Below are positions 51,463-60,812 of a DNA stretch of 64,000 bases, piece by piece; the stretch's first letter is position 1; each line of letters opens with the position of its first letter. The notes under the pieces were generated by a model. It searched no databases and was not told the DNA's origin. It worked only from the letters and a program-made list of their open reading frames with translations. The stretch covers positions 155,523-219,522 of the forward strand of contig NZ_JACYTN010000005.1 in the NCBI RefSeq assembly GCF_014841135.1, written 5' to 3'. This DNA comes from Paenibacillus arenosi (GTDB lineage: Bacteria > Bacillota > Bacilli > Paenibacillales > Paenibacillaceae). The position numbers and the translations under genes are program-made.

Positions 51463-53070
51463 ATGCAAGTAAAACCCTACATAAAGCGATGTATGGCAGG
51501 TCTACTGTTACTCACTTTAACACTCACCATGTTTCCTCTCTCTGCATTAGCCGGAAAATATTCGATGTCTTATATTTACTTCGGTAAGCCAAGTAAATAT
51601 GTCCAAGCCGTGGATCAGACTCAAGATAGTCTGGATATGATCTCGCCAAGTTATTTTGATCTGAACAAAGATGGTTCTTTGTTGTTGAGCCCTGCGCTTG
51701 ATCCTTCATTTATTACAGAAATGCACCGACGCGGCATAAAGGTTATTCCTTTTCTGAGCAATCATTGGGATCGTGAAGTTGGGAAACAAGCGATGCGCAA
51801 TAAGGACAAGCTTGTGAAGCAAATTGCGGAAGCCGTGAAGAAATACAATTTGGACGGTGTTAATGTCGACATTGAAAATTTAACTACGGCAGAGCGTGAC
51901 GTTCATACCGAGTTTGTGCGCATGCTCAAAAAGGCGCTGCCAGCTGACAAGGAAGTGTCCGTTGCGGTAGCAGCCAATCCACATGGGTGGAAGACGGGCT
52001 GGCATGGCTCGTATGACTATAAGGCACTCGCTGATGCCTGTGACTACTTGATTATGATGACATATGACCAAAGCTATCGTGGTGGCCCTGCTGGTCCTGT
52101 AGCTAGTTTGTCATTTGTGGAGAAATCTATTCAAGAAGGTTTGAAAGATATACCGAAACATAAATTAATTATGGGTATTCCTACATTCGGTCGTTACTGG
52201 AATGAGGATGGAAGCATCAAAGGAGATGCGATTCAGCACAGCCGTATTGATTCACTTGTGAAGCAATATGGTGGTCAATTCAGTTACGATAATAAATCTG
52301 AGTCAGCAAAGGCCACCTTTACGATAAAAAAAGGGGATCCGCTGCCGACCATTCACGATAAAAAGCTGACACCTGGTAATTATACCGTCTGGTACGATAA
52401 CAATCGGTCGATTAAAGCGAAGTTAGGTCTTGTTAGTAAGTATGATCTCAAAGGTGCTGGTGTATGGAGCTTGAATGAGGATTCGGGTGATCTTTGGAAC
52501 AATTATCGTTCATGGCTGAATGGAGTGCCTTATTTGGATACGGTAGGTCACTGGGCAGAGCAATCGATTTCGATGCTGCAGGATAAAGGTTGGATGACAG
52601 GACTGAAACCGAATTATTTTGCTCCTAATGCAGCGCTAACACGTGCGCAGGCTGCTTCTATTCTTGTTCGAGCTAATGGCTTAAACGGGAATCCGACACC
52701 AAGTGGAGGCAAGCAGCGGTACTGGGATGTACCGGTTCAACATTGGGCTGCAGAGGCGATTCATATCGCTTCTGCGGCTGGTCTTGTATCAGGGATGCCT
52801 GATGGAAGCTTTGCTCCGAATCGGGCAGTCACAAGGGAAGAAATAGCGGTTATGATTAACAGGTTGGTCAAGCAATCGCCTTCTTCGAAGACTACGAGAC
52901 CAGCAATTGAATCGTTCAAAGATGTAACACCATCACGGTGGTCTTATAAAGCTATTATGGAGTTAACGAATAAAGGTATTGTTAGTGGATATAAGGACGG
53001 GACTTTTCGTCCTGTTCAACAAGTGACTCGGGCAGAGATGGCTTCGATGCTCTATATTGCATTTAAGTAA
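51463..53070 (+). CDS. Secreted GH18 glycosidase with three SLH domains
   Basis: 535 residues. Signal peptide 1-30 (LTMFPLSALA), then a GH18 barrel (~33-355) with the catalytic motif DGVNVDIE (131-138; Glu138 is the acid) and DYLIMMTYDQ. This short form resembles YaaH/YdhD/CotE-type spore peptidoglycan glucosaminidases more than full chitinases. Three S-layer homology repeats (~358-535; TVGHWAEQSISMLQDKGWM, VPVQHWAAEAIHIASAAGLVSGMPDGSF, VTPSRWSYKAIMELTNKGIVSGYKDGTF) anchor it to the wall polymer. Confidence 0.93.
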   Translation: MQVKPYIKRCMAGLLLLTLTLTMFPLSALAGKYSMSYIYFGKPSKYVQAVDQTQDSLDMISPSYFDLNKDGSLLLSPALDPSFITEMHRRGIKVIPFLSNHWDREVGKQAMRNKDKLVKQIAEAVKKYNLDGVNVDIENLTTAERDVHTEFVRMLKKALPADKEVSVAVAANPHGWKTGWHGSYDYKALADACDYLIMMTYDQSYRGGPAGPVASLSFVEKSIQEGLKDIPKHKLIMGIPTFGRYWNEDGSIKGDAIQHSRIDSLVKQYGGQFSYDNKSESAKATFTIKKGDPLPTIHDKKLTPGNYTVWYDNNRSIKAKLGLVSKYDLKGAGVWSLNEDSGDLWNNYRSWLNGVPYLDTVGHWAEQSISMLQDKGWMTGLKPNYFAPNAALTRAQAASILVRANGLNGNPTPSGGKQRYWDVPVQHWAAEAIHIASAAGLVSGMPDGSFAPNRAVTREEIAVMINRLVKQSPSSKTTRPAIESFKDVTPSRWSYKAIMELTNKGIVSGYKDGTFRPVQQVTRAEMASMLYIAFK

Positions 53071-53111
53071 CAAGTGACGAATAGCAAACCGAATAGGTTG
53101 TAGAAAGAAAG

Positions 53112-53162
53112 AACCCCTTATACGCTCATCTTATTGAAAATGAGGTGAGCGTATAAGGGGTC
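53112..53162. terminator. Long bidirectional terminator
   Basis: ACCCCTTATACGCTCA and TGAGCGTATAAGGGGT form a perfect 16-bp stem, extended by TCTTA/TGAGG, between convergent genes. Confidence 0.85.
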
Positions 53163-53165
53163 ATA

Positions 53166-53423
53166 TTATTTCCAGTCTTTCTCTTCGACTTGACCGTCGA
53201 TTTCTTCTACGAAACGATCGAAGCATTTGCAGTAGAAGTCTTTACGGCAGATTGGGCATGGAATTGAAAGTAAACGAGTAATGCTCTTAATGCCGTCACC
53301 ACGAATTAAGCGCAATTGTGTTGCATCTTGCAAAGTTACGATAAGCTGAACTAGCTCGGAGTCATTGTTCTTTGTTTGTGTCGATAGTACAACTGATTTC
53401 ACAAGCGGTTGATACGTCGTCAT
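53166..53423 (-). CDS. Small zinc-ribbon-like protein, unknown function
   Basis: 85 residues if begun at ATG 53423 (AGGTGA ten bases upstream); an ATG at 53441 lacks a site. The first ~60 residues form a beta-rich domain (LVQLIVTLQDATQLRLIRGDGIKSITRLL). A Cys cluster CPICRKDFYCKC (four Cys) follows, likely holding one zinc, and an acidic tail ends the protein. I do not know the family. Co-oriented with nothing nearby. Confidence 0.72.
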   Translation of the reverse strand: MTTYQPLVKSVVLSTQTKNNDSELVQLIVTLQDATQLRLIRGDGIKSITRLLSIPCPICRKDFYCKCFDRFVEEIDGQVEEKDWK

Positions 53424-53624
53424 GATAGTTTTCACCTGCATTTCAATTTTTGCGTACTATTCATCTTAGGTTATGAAGACAAGCCTTGTCAATGGAATCA
53501 AAGTGGAATTTCTAGCATGATATGCGATTTTTGAGCGCATATTATAACAAAATGGGTATTGTTGATTTTTTTTATACAATCCATTGTAGCAACTCCACTT
53601 GAAGTCAGGAGGCTTAAGGAATAA

Positions 53625-54488
53625 ATGGTTGACAACTGTTATAAGCGAAAAACTTGTTCCAAGCGATCGGTGATTTTCATTTTTCTGAGTATGTTTGTAA
53701 TGACACTTTTATTCGTCGTTAATGGGAAAGGAGCTGCGATAGCTGCTTCATCCAATCCTTCTGGAGCAGGACAGATATCTAAGACGACAATTGCTATCGT
53801 CATCGATGACTTTGGTAATAACATGAAGGGTACGGATGAGATGCTGAACCTTCCTGTTCCAATTACAGTTGCCGTAATGCCTTTCCTGCAAACTTCGGCT
53901 AAAGATGCAGAGAAGGCGTATCAGAAGGGCCATGATGTAATTGTACATATGCCGATGGAGCCGAAGTCTGGCAAGGCAAGCTGGCTTGGCCCAGGCGCGA
54001 TCTTGGCTAATATGACTGACACAGAAATTGAGAAGCGTGTTCGCGAAGCGATTGCCGCTGTGCCGCATGCTGTAGGCATGAACAATCATATGGGTTCTAA
54101 AGTTACTGCCGACAAGCGAATTATGCGCATCGTGCTCACTGTTTGTAAAGAGAAAGGTCTTTATTTCCTAGACAGCCGAACTAATTTCCGCTCTATTGTT
54201 GGAGAAGTCGGACAAGAGGTTGGGGTAAAAGTACTAAACAACCATCTGTTCTTTGACCAACAATATACGGTGGCTCATATTAGTAAACAATGGAGTAAGC
54301 TCATGGAAATGTCCCAAACTCAGCCCGTTACGATTGCCATTGGGCATGTTGGTGTTATTGGGCCTAAGACAGCCTCTGTATTAAGAGATTCTATTCCGAG
54401 TGCGACACAGCAAGTTCGTTTCGTCCGTGTTTCTGACTTAGTAGAGGAACAGCGTACAGTGCCATCTCAAGAGAAAGTAGCGAAATAA
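53625..54488 (+). CDS. Divergent polysaccharide deacetylase (DUF610)
   Basis: 287 residues. Signal peptide (~15-41), then the divergent NodB-like domain: TIAIVIDDFGNNMKGTDEML, VAVMPFLQTS, HDVIVHMPMEPK, GMNNHMGSKVTADKR, YFLDSRTNF, and AIGHVG. This branch usually acts on extracellular polysaccharides, but activity is rarely shown. It is convergent with a CwlD-like amidase gene, and the last 22 bases of the two genes overlap. AGGAGG lies about a dozen bases before ATG 53625. Confidence 0.9.
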   Translation: MVDNCYKRKTCSKRSVIFIFLSMFVMTLLFVVNGKGAAIAASSNPSGAGQISKTTIAIVIDDFGNNMKGTDEMLNLPVPITVAVMPFLQTSAKDAEKAYQKGHDVIVHMPMEPKSGKASWLGPGAILANMTDTEIEKRVREAIAAVPHAVGMNNHMGSKVTADKRIMRIVLTVCKEKGLYFLDSRTNFRSIVGEVGQEVGVKVLNNHLFFDQQYTVAHISKQWSKLMEMSQTQPVTIAIGHVGVIGPKTASVLRDSIPSATQQVRFVRVSDLVEEQRTVPSQEKVAK

Positions 54489-55240
54489 TGTATGATTGCA
54501 TGGCACATCTGTTCGGCTACTACAGACTGTTTTGAAGAATGGGTGAGCATCGCGCGATCTGCATCATTGCTGATAAAGCCCATCTCTACGATAACAGCAG
54601 GCTGCTGCATTTTCCGCAGTAAATAAAAGGTCGGGCCAATTTGACAGTCATGGCGAGTGTTGAACGATGGATTCATATTTTGCTGAATAAGATGCGCGAG
54701 CAGTGAGCTGCGACCTTCTTCGGAATGAAGCACGATAGGGCCACGAGTTCGACTATTCTTACTCCAGTTCACGTGTAAACTTACAAACATGGATACGGGC
54801 AGTTCTTTAGCAAGTTGGCGTCGTTGTGCTAAGTCTTTACGATGGCGAGAGCGAGTCGCTGACCAACGATTATCATCACTTAGTGCGTAATCGCCCGTTC
54901 TGTTTAATACAGCGGGAATCCCTTTACTGCGTAGAAGCAAGTATAATTTGCGAGCAATAGCTAAGTTAATATCCTTTTCCAGTACATTTCCGTGTACGGT
55001 ACCGCCATCAATTCCACCGTGACCCGCATCAATAAGAATTGCGCCAGGATGGAATATATGCTTTGTATTCGGATTTAGGCTTAGGTTGTTCTCGGGACGA
55101 GCATGATGTTCGACATTCTCCATTTGTTCAGACTCATCGCTTGGAATAAGATAAGTAGCTTGAACTGGCAAGCTGCTGGAGCAAATGGTGAATACGAGCA
55201 GCAGCATCGCTCCGATGAATAAAGTTCGTTTCATGGACAT
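54467..55240 (-). CDS. N-acetylmuramoyl-L-alanine amidase, CwlD-like (Amidase_3)
   Basis: 257 residues. Signal peptide (~1-28), then Amidase_3: IDAGHGGIDGG (zinc His), VLEKDINLAIARKL (zinc Glu), FVSLHVNWSK (zinc His), and the catalytic Glu in VIVEMGFISNDADR. The layout matches CwlD, which strips peptide side chains from muramic acid in spore cortex so that muramic-delta-lactam can form. The start at ATG 55240 has GAGG nine bases upstream; other in-frame starts exist up to 55288. A role in cortex synthesis is inferred; a true PdaA partner is not in the window. Confidence 0.9.
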   Translation of the reverse strand: MSMKRTLFIGAMLLLVFTICSSSLPVQATYLIPSDESEQMENVEHHARPENNLSLNPNTKHIFHPGAILIDAGHGGIDGGTVHGNVLEKDINLAIARKLYLLLRSKGIPAVLNRTGDYALSDDNRWSATRSRHRKDLAQRRQLAKELPVSMFVSLHVNWSKNSRTRGPIVLHSEEGRSSLLAHLIQQNMNPSFNTRHDCQIGPTFYLLRKMQQPAVIVEMGFISNDADRAMLTHSSKQSVVAEQMCHAIIHYFATFS

Positions 55241-55414
55241 CACAAGTAACCTCATTTCCTCCATCATTCCTATTTTGTAGGCTGTCACGAATGAAGGGAA
55301 TGCATCCTATGTGATCGTTGCCAGTGCTGCAATCGATTCCTTTGTTTAGATTAATGGAGTCATGAGCACACTATTGACAAAGCAAAAATTGCATACAATC
55401 CGAGGTGAGATCTG

Positions 55415-55681
55415 ATGGCGAAAAAAGAAGATCTATTAAAATACATCACGAAGCAAGTTGTTACGTACGTAGATACCCCGCAAACAGAGCGTCAAGAGCG
55501 TCGTAATGAGGTACGTCAGCGTCCACGAGAGCATTGGATGGTACGCTGGTTTGGTCTTGTACCATTTAGCATTAGCATGTGGGCGGAGCATGTAAAGGGA
55601 AGTAAAGCAGAACAGCCAACGAAAGTACAAGGCCGCTCGATCAGCACCATGTTTACGAAATGGATGAAACGAACATCGTAG
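55415..55681 (+). CDS. yqzE: YqzE family protein
   Basis: 88 residues, basic. DLLKYITKQVVTYVDTPQTERQERR and HWMVRWFGLVPFSISMW match the YqzE family of Bacillota, which in Bacillus lies beside the comG operon. Here comG is absent, while other B. subtilis neighbours of that region, YqhG and YqhH, are 1.5-4 kb away, so the local gene order is partly kept. GAGGTGAG precedes ATG 55415. Function unknown. Confidence 0.8.
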   Translation: MAKKEDLLKYITKQVVTYVDTPQTERQERRNEVRQRPREHWMVRWFGLVPFSISMWAEHVKGSKAEQPTKVQGRSISTMFTKWMKRTS

Positions 55682-55781
55682 AAATCATTGTCGATTGGCA
55701 ACGATGACTGCGATGAACAGGAAAAAGGCGTTCCACTGAATAGTGGTGCGCCTTTTGTATGATTCAATATTTCATCAATAC

Positions 55782-56981
55782 TTATTCTGTAATAAATTCT
55801 TCTTCATTCGAAGTAATATATCCATGCTCCAGCAAAATGTCCTCGGCAAGCCATCGCTTTGAAGGAGAATCTGTTCCTGCCATAATCCAGTAGCGTTGAT
55901 TAGGGGGAACAGATAGTGTGGAAGAAGGAGCTGGGGTAGCGATGGCATTTGTATGCGTTATTTCTCCACTCTGCTCCGTAGCTGCCGTCCATTGCTGTTT
56001 GCCAATGACTGCGTAAGGGATGTTCCATGCTTTTTTGCTTTGTTCTTTACGAATGACATAAATCCAGTTCTGGGATGAAGTTGCAGGGTTCCAACTTTGT
56101 ATTCGATTAATGGCTCTCTCACCACGAAGCTGAGTATTACTTGCCATCCATAAAATATTGTCATAAGGGTCAAAAGCCTGCCCTTGTATGCTGGCATGAG
56201 CTTGCAAAGCGTTTATTGGATATACAGATTTATGGGATGAATCTAAGGCCGTCCCCGTCCTTTTTGAAAAGCCCGAATGTTGGCTGTTGATTGAACTTGT
56301 GCGCATCGTGCTGCCTGTACGAATGGGGACACGCTTCTTTGTTTTGTTAATTTTGTTACTTGTCGACACGGTCGTAATTTTCGTTTGTTCGGTCAGCCTT
56401 TTGTCCAACTGCTGCATCCACGCTTGAGGAAGTAGTTCCCCCGTAATTGCATCAATCCATTTTGTTGAGGAAGAGGATTTTATTTTCCATGCCGCAATTA
56501 ACGGAGTGTAGTATACCGGTTCGATAGCTGTGACGGATTGCTGCTGGATACCATGCTGTGTTAATGCCTGTTTCAGTGCAAGATGATCATATGGTAGATC
56601 GGGTCCTTCACCATACTCGGTCAATTGGTAACCGCCTTGTTCGGTAGCATGAAAAATAAGATAGCCTATCGGCATGTTGTCATGATTCAGTACACGGACG
56701 AGCCATCCGTGTGTTCCAGCGCCTAACGGCTGGATATCAGTTGCAACTTGCGTCCATGAAGTAAAAGGGGCGTGCTGCGCCAATTGCGTGATTGTCGTTT
56801 GAACAGTCTGCTTCAGTGAAGTTTCAATGGTAGCTGTGTTAGTAGCCGAAATAGCGTTAGAAGAGACAGCGGCATTGGCAACGGTTGGCGTAATTGTACA
56901 AGACAATACGGTCATCATGATAACTATCATCCATAATTGTTGTTTGCGCGTCGTGCTTGTCCACTTTAAGCTGAAAAACAT
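55782..56981 (-). CDS. Unknown secreted protein
   Basis: 399 residues from ATG 56981 (GAGGTG about seven bases upstream). A signal peptide is likely (~15-38, WMIVIMMTVLSCTITPTVANA). It has a first folded part (~45-190, GWLVRVLNHDNMPIGYLIFHATEQGGYQLTEYG...WIDAITGELLP, recalling PepSY-like or propeptide folds), a basic Ser/Thr-rich linker (~195-260), and a C-terminal part rich in Trp (~265-370, resembling the papain-like C39-type layout only vaguely). No catalytic motif can be named. Single gene. Confidence 0.72.
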   Translation of the reverse strand: MFFSLKWTSTTRKQQLWMIVIMMTVLSCTITPTVANAAVSSNAISATNTATIETSLKQTVQTTITQLAQHAPFTSWTQVATDIQPLGAGTHGWLVRVLNHDNMPIGYLIFHATEQGGYQLTEYGEGPDLPYDHLALKQALTQHGIQQQSVTAIEPVYYTPLIAAWKIKSSSSTKWIDAITGELLPQAWMQQLDKRLTEQTKITTVSTSNKINKTKKRVPIRTGSTMRTSSINSQHSGFSKRTGTALDSSHKSVYPINALQAHASIQGQAFDPYDNILWMASNTQLRGERAINRIQSWNPATSSQNWIYVIRKEQSKKAWNIPYAVIGKQQWTAATEQSGEITHTNAIATPAPSSTLSVPPNQRYWIMAGTDSPSKRWLAEDILLEHGYITSNEEEFITE

Positions 56982-57111
56982 GGGTTGCACCTCACTTTTC
57001 CATGATCGCTGATAGTATAGCTTTACCCCAACTGACAATTTTTAAGCCGAGTGTCGAGTAAAGATATGCATTGATGCATAGAATCTCATAGCTATTATTG
57101 TAAAAATAAAT

Positions 57112-57157
57112 AGACAAAAAGGCTGTCGGTTTAGCACATGCTCTGCTTCCGACAGCC
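57112..57157 (-). terminator. Terminator of the yqhH-yqhG unit
   Basis: GGCTGTCGG (57121-57129) pairs with CCGACAGCC (57149-57157); on the minus strand T5 follows. Confidence 0.88.
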
Positions 57158-57239
57158 GTTCTAATTTTGACGCAGTGTGGCGTATAGACGGATGAGGCGT
57201 AAATTAACGTCAAACTGATCTTCAAATGATGTCGTACGC

Positions 57240-58379
57240 TCATGTCATTACTTTGTTGGAACGTAAATAAACAATCGCAGCATTGATGATCGACATTTCA
57301 ATCCGAGGTTGAAACTGCCATTCGATTTCGTTACGGCGCATTTCATATTGCTCTTCTAGCGTTCGTTGATTCGGCTCATTATCCGTCGTTTCTTGATCGG
57401 TTTCATCTGACGGCTCTTCAGTGACCTCGATGGTTAAAATAATGGATTGAGAAGCTTGGTCTGCTTTTGCTTCTATTTCTGATTCTGTTACGGATACCGT
57501 TACTTCATTTGCTGTTGCCTTGGCTTTGTTTTCTGCTTCTTCCTTTAACAGAGGCTCATAATAAGCAGCCAAACGATCCCATTCATCTTCTAGTCGCTCA
57601 CTAGCTTCCACAGCCCATGTTTCGTCACTGTTACGCACATGTTCTGTCAGGAGATGTTCGATCTGCTGAACCGCCTGATCCAAGCTGTAACGCCAAGCCA
57701 TCGTATGGACCTGTGCAGGAAGCTTCGGTGTAAGTTCGCATTGCATCATTTTATTCATAAAATTCGTATGCAAAGCCCCGCTAATGAGCGAGAACCCGAT
57801 GGAATGGACTTCTTCACGTTTCAAATCACAAGCGAATTCCAGCTTTATATTAAGCATGATCCATGGCTCATAGGCAACAGAATGGCGTCCGCGAGCGAAC
57901 TGAATTTCCGATCCACTGTCTAAGCTCTCGTACAAGGAAACGAAGCGCCCGCTTTCTTTAGCAACGTCCATAATTTGAGCCAACCGTCTTGAGCCAAAGT
58001 CCACATTTTCTCTTGGGATGCGGTCTGGGCCACGAGCACCACCATTGAAACCAGGCGCCACACCAAATGTACGCTGTATAGCCGCTTCTCCAGCTGCAAC
58101 GGGGTTCGCAGGCACTGATGGTGCAGTTACATAGCTAATAGGAGCTCGATACGGATCGGGTGGCATATTAGCAGGATCGAAGACAAAGGTGTATCTCATC
58201 GTCTCTGCTTCGGTTCCTGTTCGATCAATAAAGCCCCAGTAATAAGGGCGATTCGTCAATAAACGATCTGCTTGCTCAGATAGTTTCACAGTCACGTAAA
58301 CAGGCGTTTTCTCCATAATGCTGCAAGACATCGCATCAAGGTAGCGCATGACATAAGATGAGATTTGATCAGTATTCAT
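57240..58379 (-). CDS. yqhG: YqhG family protein
   Basis: 379 residues, cytosolic. Family features: MRYLDAMSCSIMEKTPVYVTVKLSEQADR, NRPYYWGFIDRTGTEAETMRYTF, and LDQAVQQIEHL. Bacillus YqhG is encoded directly after YqhH, as here (gap of six bases). Compared with B. subtilis YqhG (~260 residues) this copy is longer through a Gly/Pro-rich insert (~75-125) and an acidic Glu/Thr stretch (~290-345). Function unknown, presumably tied to the helicase. Confidence 0.85.
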   Translation of the reverse strand: MNTDQISSYVMRYLDAMSCSIMEKTPVYVTVKLSEQADRLLTNRPYYWGFIDRTGTEAETMRYTFVFDPANMPPDPYRAPISYVTAPSVPANPVAAGEAAIQRTFGVAPGFNGGARGPDRIPRENVDFGSRRLAQIMDVAKESGRFVSLYESLDSGSEIQFARGRHSVAYEPWIMLNIKLEFACDLKREEVHSIGFSLISGALHTNFMNKMMQCELTPKLPAQVHTMAWRYSLDQAVQQIEHLLTEHVRNSDETWAVEASERLEDEWDRLAAYYEPLLKEEAENKAKATANEVTVSVTESEIEAKADQASQSIILTIEVTEEPSDETDQETTDNEPNQRTLEEQYEMRRNEIEWQFQPRIEMSIINAAIVYLRSNKVMT

Positions 58380-58385
58380 ACGCTT

Positions 58386-60170
58386 TTATGCCTCCGCTTC
58401 CGTGCCATATTGGTTCAAAAAGGATTGTACAGCTGCTCTTCGTTCATCTTGTATTTGTATCGTCTTATCCGTGTGCACTTCGTCGCGAATCGAGTTGAGT
58501 GATTGTCCTAATGAATGAACTTCACGGTCAATATCCTCTTTTGAATTGGCTTCCAGTAAAATACGGGAAAGATTACGTTCAAAGCTTCCTTGCTCCTCGA
58601 AACGTTCCAGTATCATATCGAGCCTGCCGATGACCATCTCAAACATATTAATTTTCTCATGCAGCAGGTTGAGGATATGCTCTTCGATCGTTCCTTGTGT
58701 GGAAAGGTTATAAATCTTCACATCATTCGTCTGCCCCAGACGATGTACGCGTCCGATCCGCTGTTCCACACGCATGGGATTCCAAGGCAAATCAAAGTTG
58801 ATCATATGGTGGCAAAATTGAAGGTTAATGCCTTCACCACCTGCTTCTGTAGCTATCATCACTTGTGCGCGGCCGCGGAATAGATCCATCATCCAGTCTT
58901 TCTTGCCTCGGTTCATACCACCGCGATACGGTACGGCCAGCAAACCGTGATTACTGAAATATTGCATCAAATATTCTTGCGTAGCCCGATACTCAGTAAA
59001 GATGATAACTTTCTCATTCATTTCTCGAATTAGGTTCATCGCCGTTTCGGCTTTTGTATTTTCCTTGATGCCTTTGATTAAATCTACGAGCTCCCATATC
59101 TTACTTCGGATTGGAGAGTCTTCTGCGAGCTTCTTGGACAGGTTGACTAAGGTTAAAAAGACAGCATCACGGCTGGAGCATACTTCACGCTGCAAGGTGA
59201 TCATGGAGAACATGCTACCAAGGTCTCCACCATTGGATTGATACTGTTCACGGACGAAGGTGGTAACCCCGTCATACAGTGCTTGTTCCTCTGCTGAAAG
59301 GGTAAGTGGGATGTTTTTGACGATCCGCTTCGTAAAATGAACACCGCCTTCGCCGCGACGGTTGCGAATCATGACTTTGGATAGTTCCTGCTGCAGACCG
59401 CCTTCATTTTTCGGAAGACGCTTATCTGCCACATAATTCGCACTATACTCGCCCTGACGGCCCAGTTGACCAGGCTTCAACAGTGTAATCAGGTTATACA
59501 GCTCATTCATGTCATTTTGCACAGGGGTCGCGGTTAGCAGCAGGCAGAATTTTTTGCGCAATTGTACAATGAACTGGTAGTTCGTTGTTTTACGGTTTTT
59601 TAATTTATGGGCTTCATCAATAATAATCATGTCGTACTCTTGATCCATCAAAATGGAACGATGCGGTTCACGTTTCGCGGTATCCATAGATGCGACGACG
59701 ACTTCGGATTGCCAATGATACGGTTTCTTCTGTGCAACGGCTGAGATACCAAACTTATGATTTAGCTCGCGAACCCATTGCAGAACGAGTGAAGCGGGCA
59801 CAAGGATCAACGTCTTTTTCACCAAATTGCGAACCATATATTCTTTCAGTATGAGTCCAGCTTCTATCGTTTTGCCTAGACCTACTTCATCCGCAAGTAT
59901 GGCACGGCCTCGCATTTCATGCAGCACTTTACGGGCTGTGTCTAGCTGATGGGGAAGAGGTTCTACACTTGTTAGGTGCGTAAGGCATTGCAGCTCATCG
60001 AAACTCTTTACTAATCGTGCTTGCTCGGCTTCATAGGCTAGCTGGAACAGCGTCCAATCGTCCCAAGGACCGTTGTGATCGATACGTGTGCGGAACGATT
60101 CCAACCAACTGCGGTCGATACGAAGCGGAACACGCTCTTCCGCGTGCTGCGGTTGCAAATCTTCATTCAC
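58386..60170 (-). CDS. yqhH: SNF2-family helicase YqhH
   Basis: 594 residues. N-terminal RecA domain with PLPHQLDTARKVL, Walker A ILADEVGLGKTIEAG, IIIDEAHKLKN (DEAH) and LLLTATPVQNDMNEL; C-terminal RecA with KVIIFTEYRATQEYL, PYRGGMNR, MIATEAGGEGINLQFC, and MRVEQRIGRVHRLGQT. This is the RapA/HepA-like bacterial SNF2 group. It is a dsDNA translocase that may act on RNA polymerase or protein-DNA complexes. GTG 60170 is preferred: AAGGAGG is eight bases before it, while GTG 60179 overlaps that site. First gene of a two-gene operon with yqhG. Confidence 0.93.
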   Translation of the reverse strand: MNEDLQPQHAEERVPLRIDRSWLESFRTRIDHNGPWDDWTLFQLAYEAEQARLVKSFDELQCLTHLTSVEPLPHQLDTARKVLHEMRGRAILADEVGLGKTIEAGLILKEYMVRNLVKKTLILVPASLVLQWVRELNHKFGISAVAQKKPYHWQSEVVVASMDTAKREPHRSILMDQEYDMIIIDEAHKLKNRKTTNYQFIVQLRKKFCLLLTATPVQNDMNELYNLITLLKPGQLGRQGEYSANYVADKRLPKNEGGLQQELSKVMIRNRRGEGGVHFTKRIVKNIPLTLSAEEQALYDGVTTFVREQYQSNGGDLGSMFSMITLQREVCSSRDAVFLTLVNLSKKLAEDSPIRSKIWELVDLIKGIKENTKAETAMNLIREMNEKVIIFTEYRATQEYLMQYFSNHGLLAVPYRGGMNRGKKDWMMDLFRGRAQVMIATEAGGEGINLQFCHHMINFDLPWNPMRVEQRIGRVHRLGQTNDVKIYNLSTQGTIEEHILNLLHEKINMFEMVIGRLDMILERFEEQGSFERNLSRILLEANSKEDIDREVHSLGQSLNSIRDEVHTDKTIQIQDERRAAVQSFLNQYGTEAEA

Positions 60171-60233
60171 GTGATGCACCTCCTTGTAGGAATGTGTTGG
60201 AACAGGTAGATGTAGTATGAACGATTTGAGTAG

Positions 60234-60259
60234 GTTTCATAACTAAGTTTCATAACTAA
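60234..60259. repeat. 13-bp perfect tandem repeat
   Basis: GTTTCATAACTAA occurs twice in a row in the divergent region between yqhH and the EamA gene. Possible recent slippage or a tandem regulator site. Confidence 0.6.
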
Positions 60260-60371
60260 AAAAGCTATTTACTTGCTTGTTACTTCTGGATTGTGTCCAT
60301 TACCTATATGGTTTAGGGTGGGGTATAATAGATGAATCAGCATATTTTGGGAATGAAAAGAGGAAGCTTGC

Positions 60372-60800
60372 ATGAGTATGTGGTTGGTGTTTGCTCTCTT
60401 GTCCGCTGTTTCTGCTGCGTTAGTGGCCATCTTTGGTAAGATTGGCTTACAAGGGATAGACCCGAACGTAGCCACGACAATACGTGCTGTCATTATGGCG
60501 CTGTTTATGATCGCGGTTATTGTCGTGCAAGGTAAATGGCAGCTGGTAGGTGAGGCGCTTGAGAATCGAAAAGCATTGCTGTATATCGGGTTAAGCGGTG
60601 TTGCAGGAGCGGCTTCGTGGCTGTTCTATTTCATTGCTTTGAAATACGGAAAAGTAACGCAAGTGGCGCCGATCGATAAGCTGAGCGTCGTCTTTTCGAT
60701 CATTTTGGCGATGATTATTCTTGGTGAAACGTTGAATTGGATGTCTGGGATTGGCGTCGTGCTTATTACGGTAGGTGTACTGTTTATTGCATTCAGCTAA
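60372..60800 (+). CDS. Single-domain EamA/DMT-family membrane protein
   Basis: 142 residues with five membrane helices, one EamA unit (ALLSAVSAALVAIFGKIGLQGIDPNVATTIRAV; APIDKLSVVFSIILAMIILGETLNWMSGIGVVLITVGV). Full EamA transporters have two units in ~300 residues, so this is a half-size form that must dimerise, like other short DMT members. AGGAAG lies before ATG 60372. The ABC gene starts 13 bases after the stop, so the three downstream genes may be one operon. Substrate unknown. Confidence 0.88.
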   Translation: MSMWLVFALLSAVSAALVAIFGKIGLQGIDPNVATTIRAVIMALFMIAVIVVQGKWQLVGEALENRKALLYIGLSGVAGAASWLFYFIALKYGKVTQVAPIDKLSVVFSIILAMIILGETLNWMSGIGVVLITVGVLFIAFS

Positions 60801-60812
60801 GGGGGAACCGCG

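Noticed and set aside
56992..57243. 83-codon frame after yqhG on the minus strand, starting in the yqhG stop (ATGA overlap)
   Set aside because: The strong minus-strand terminator at 57112-57157 lies inside it, and the sequence has no recognisable domain, so it is not likely translated.
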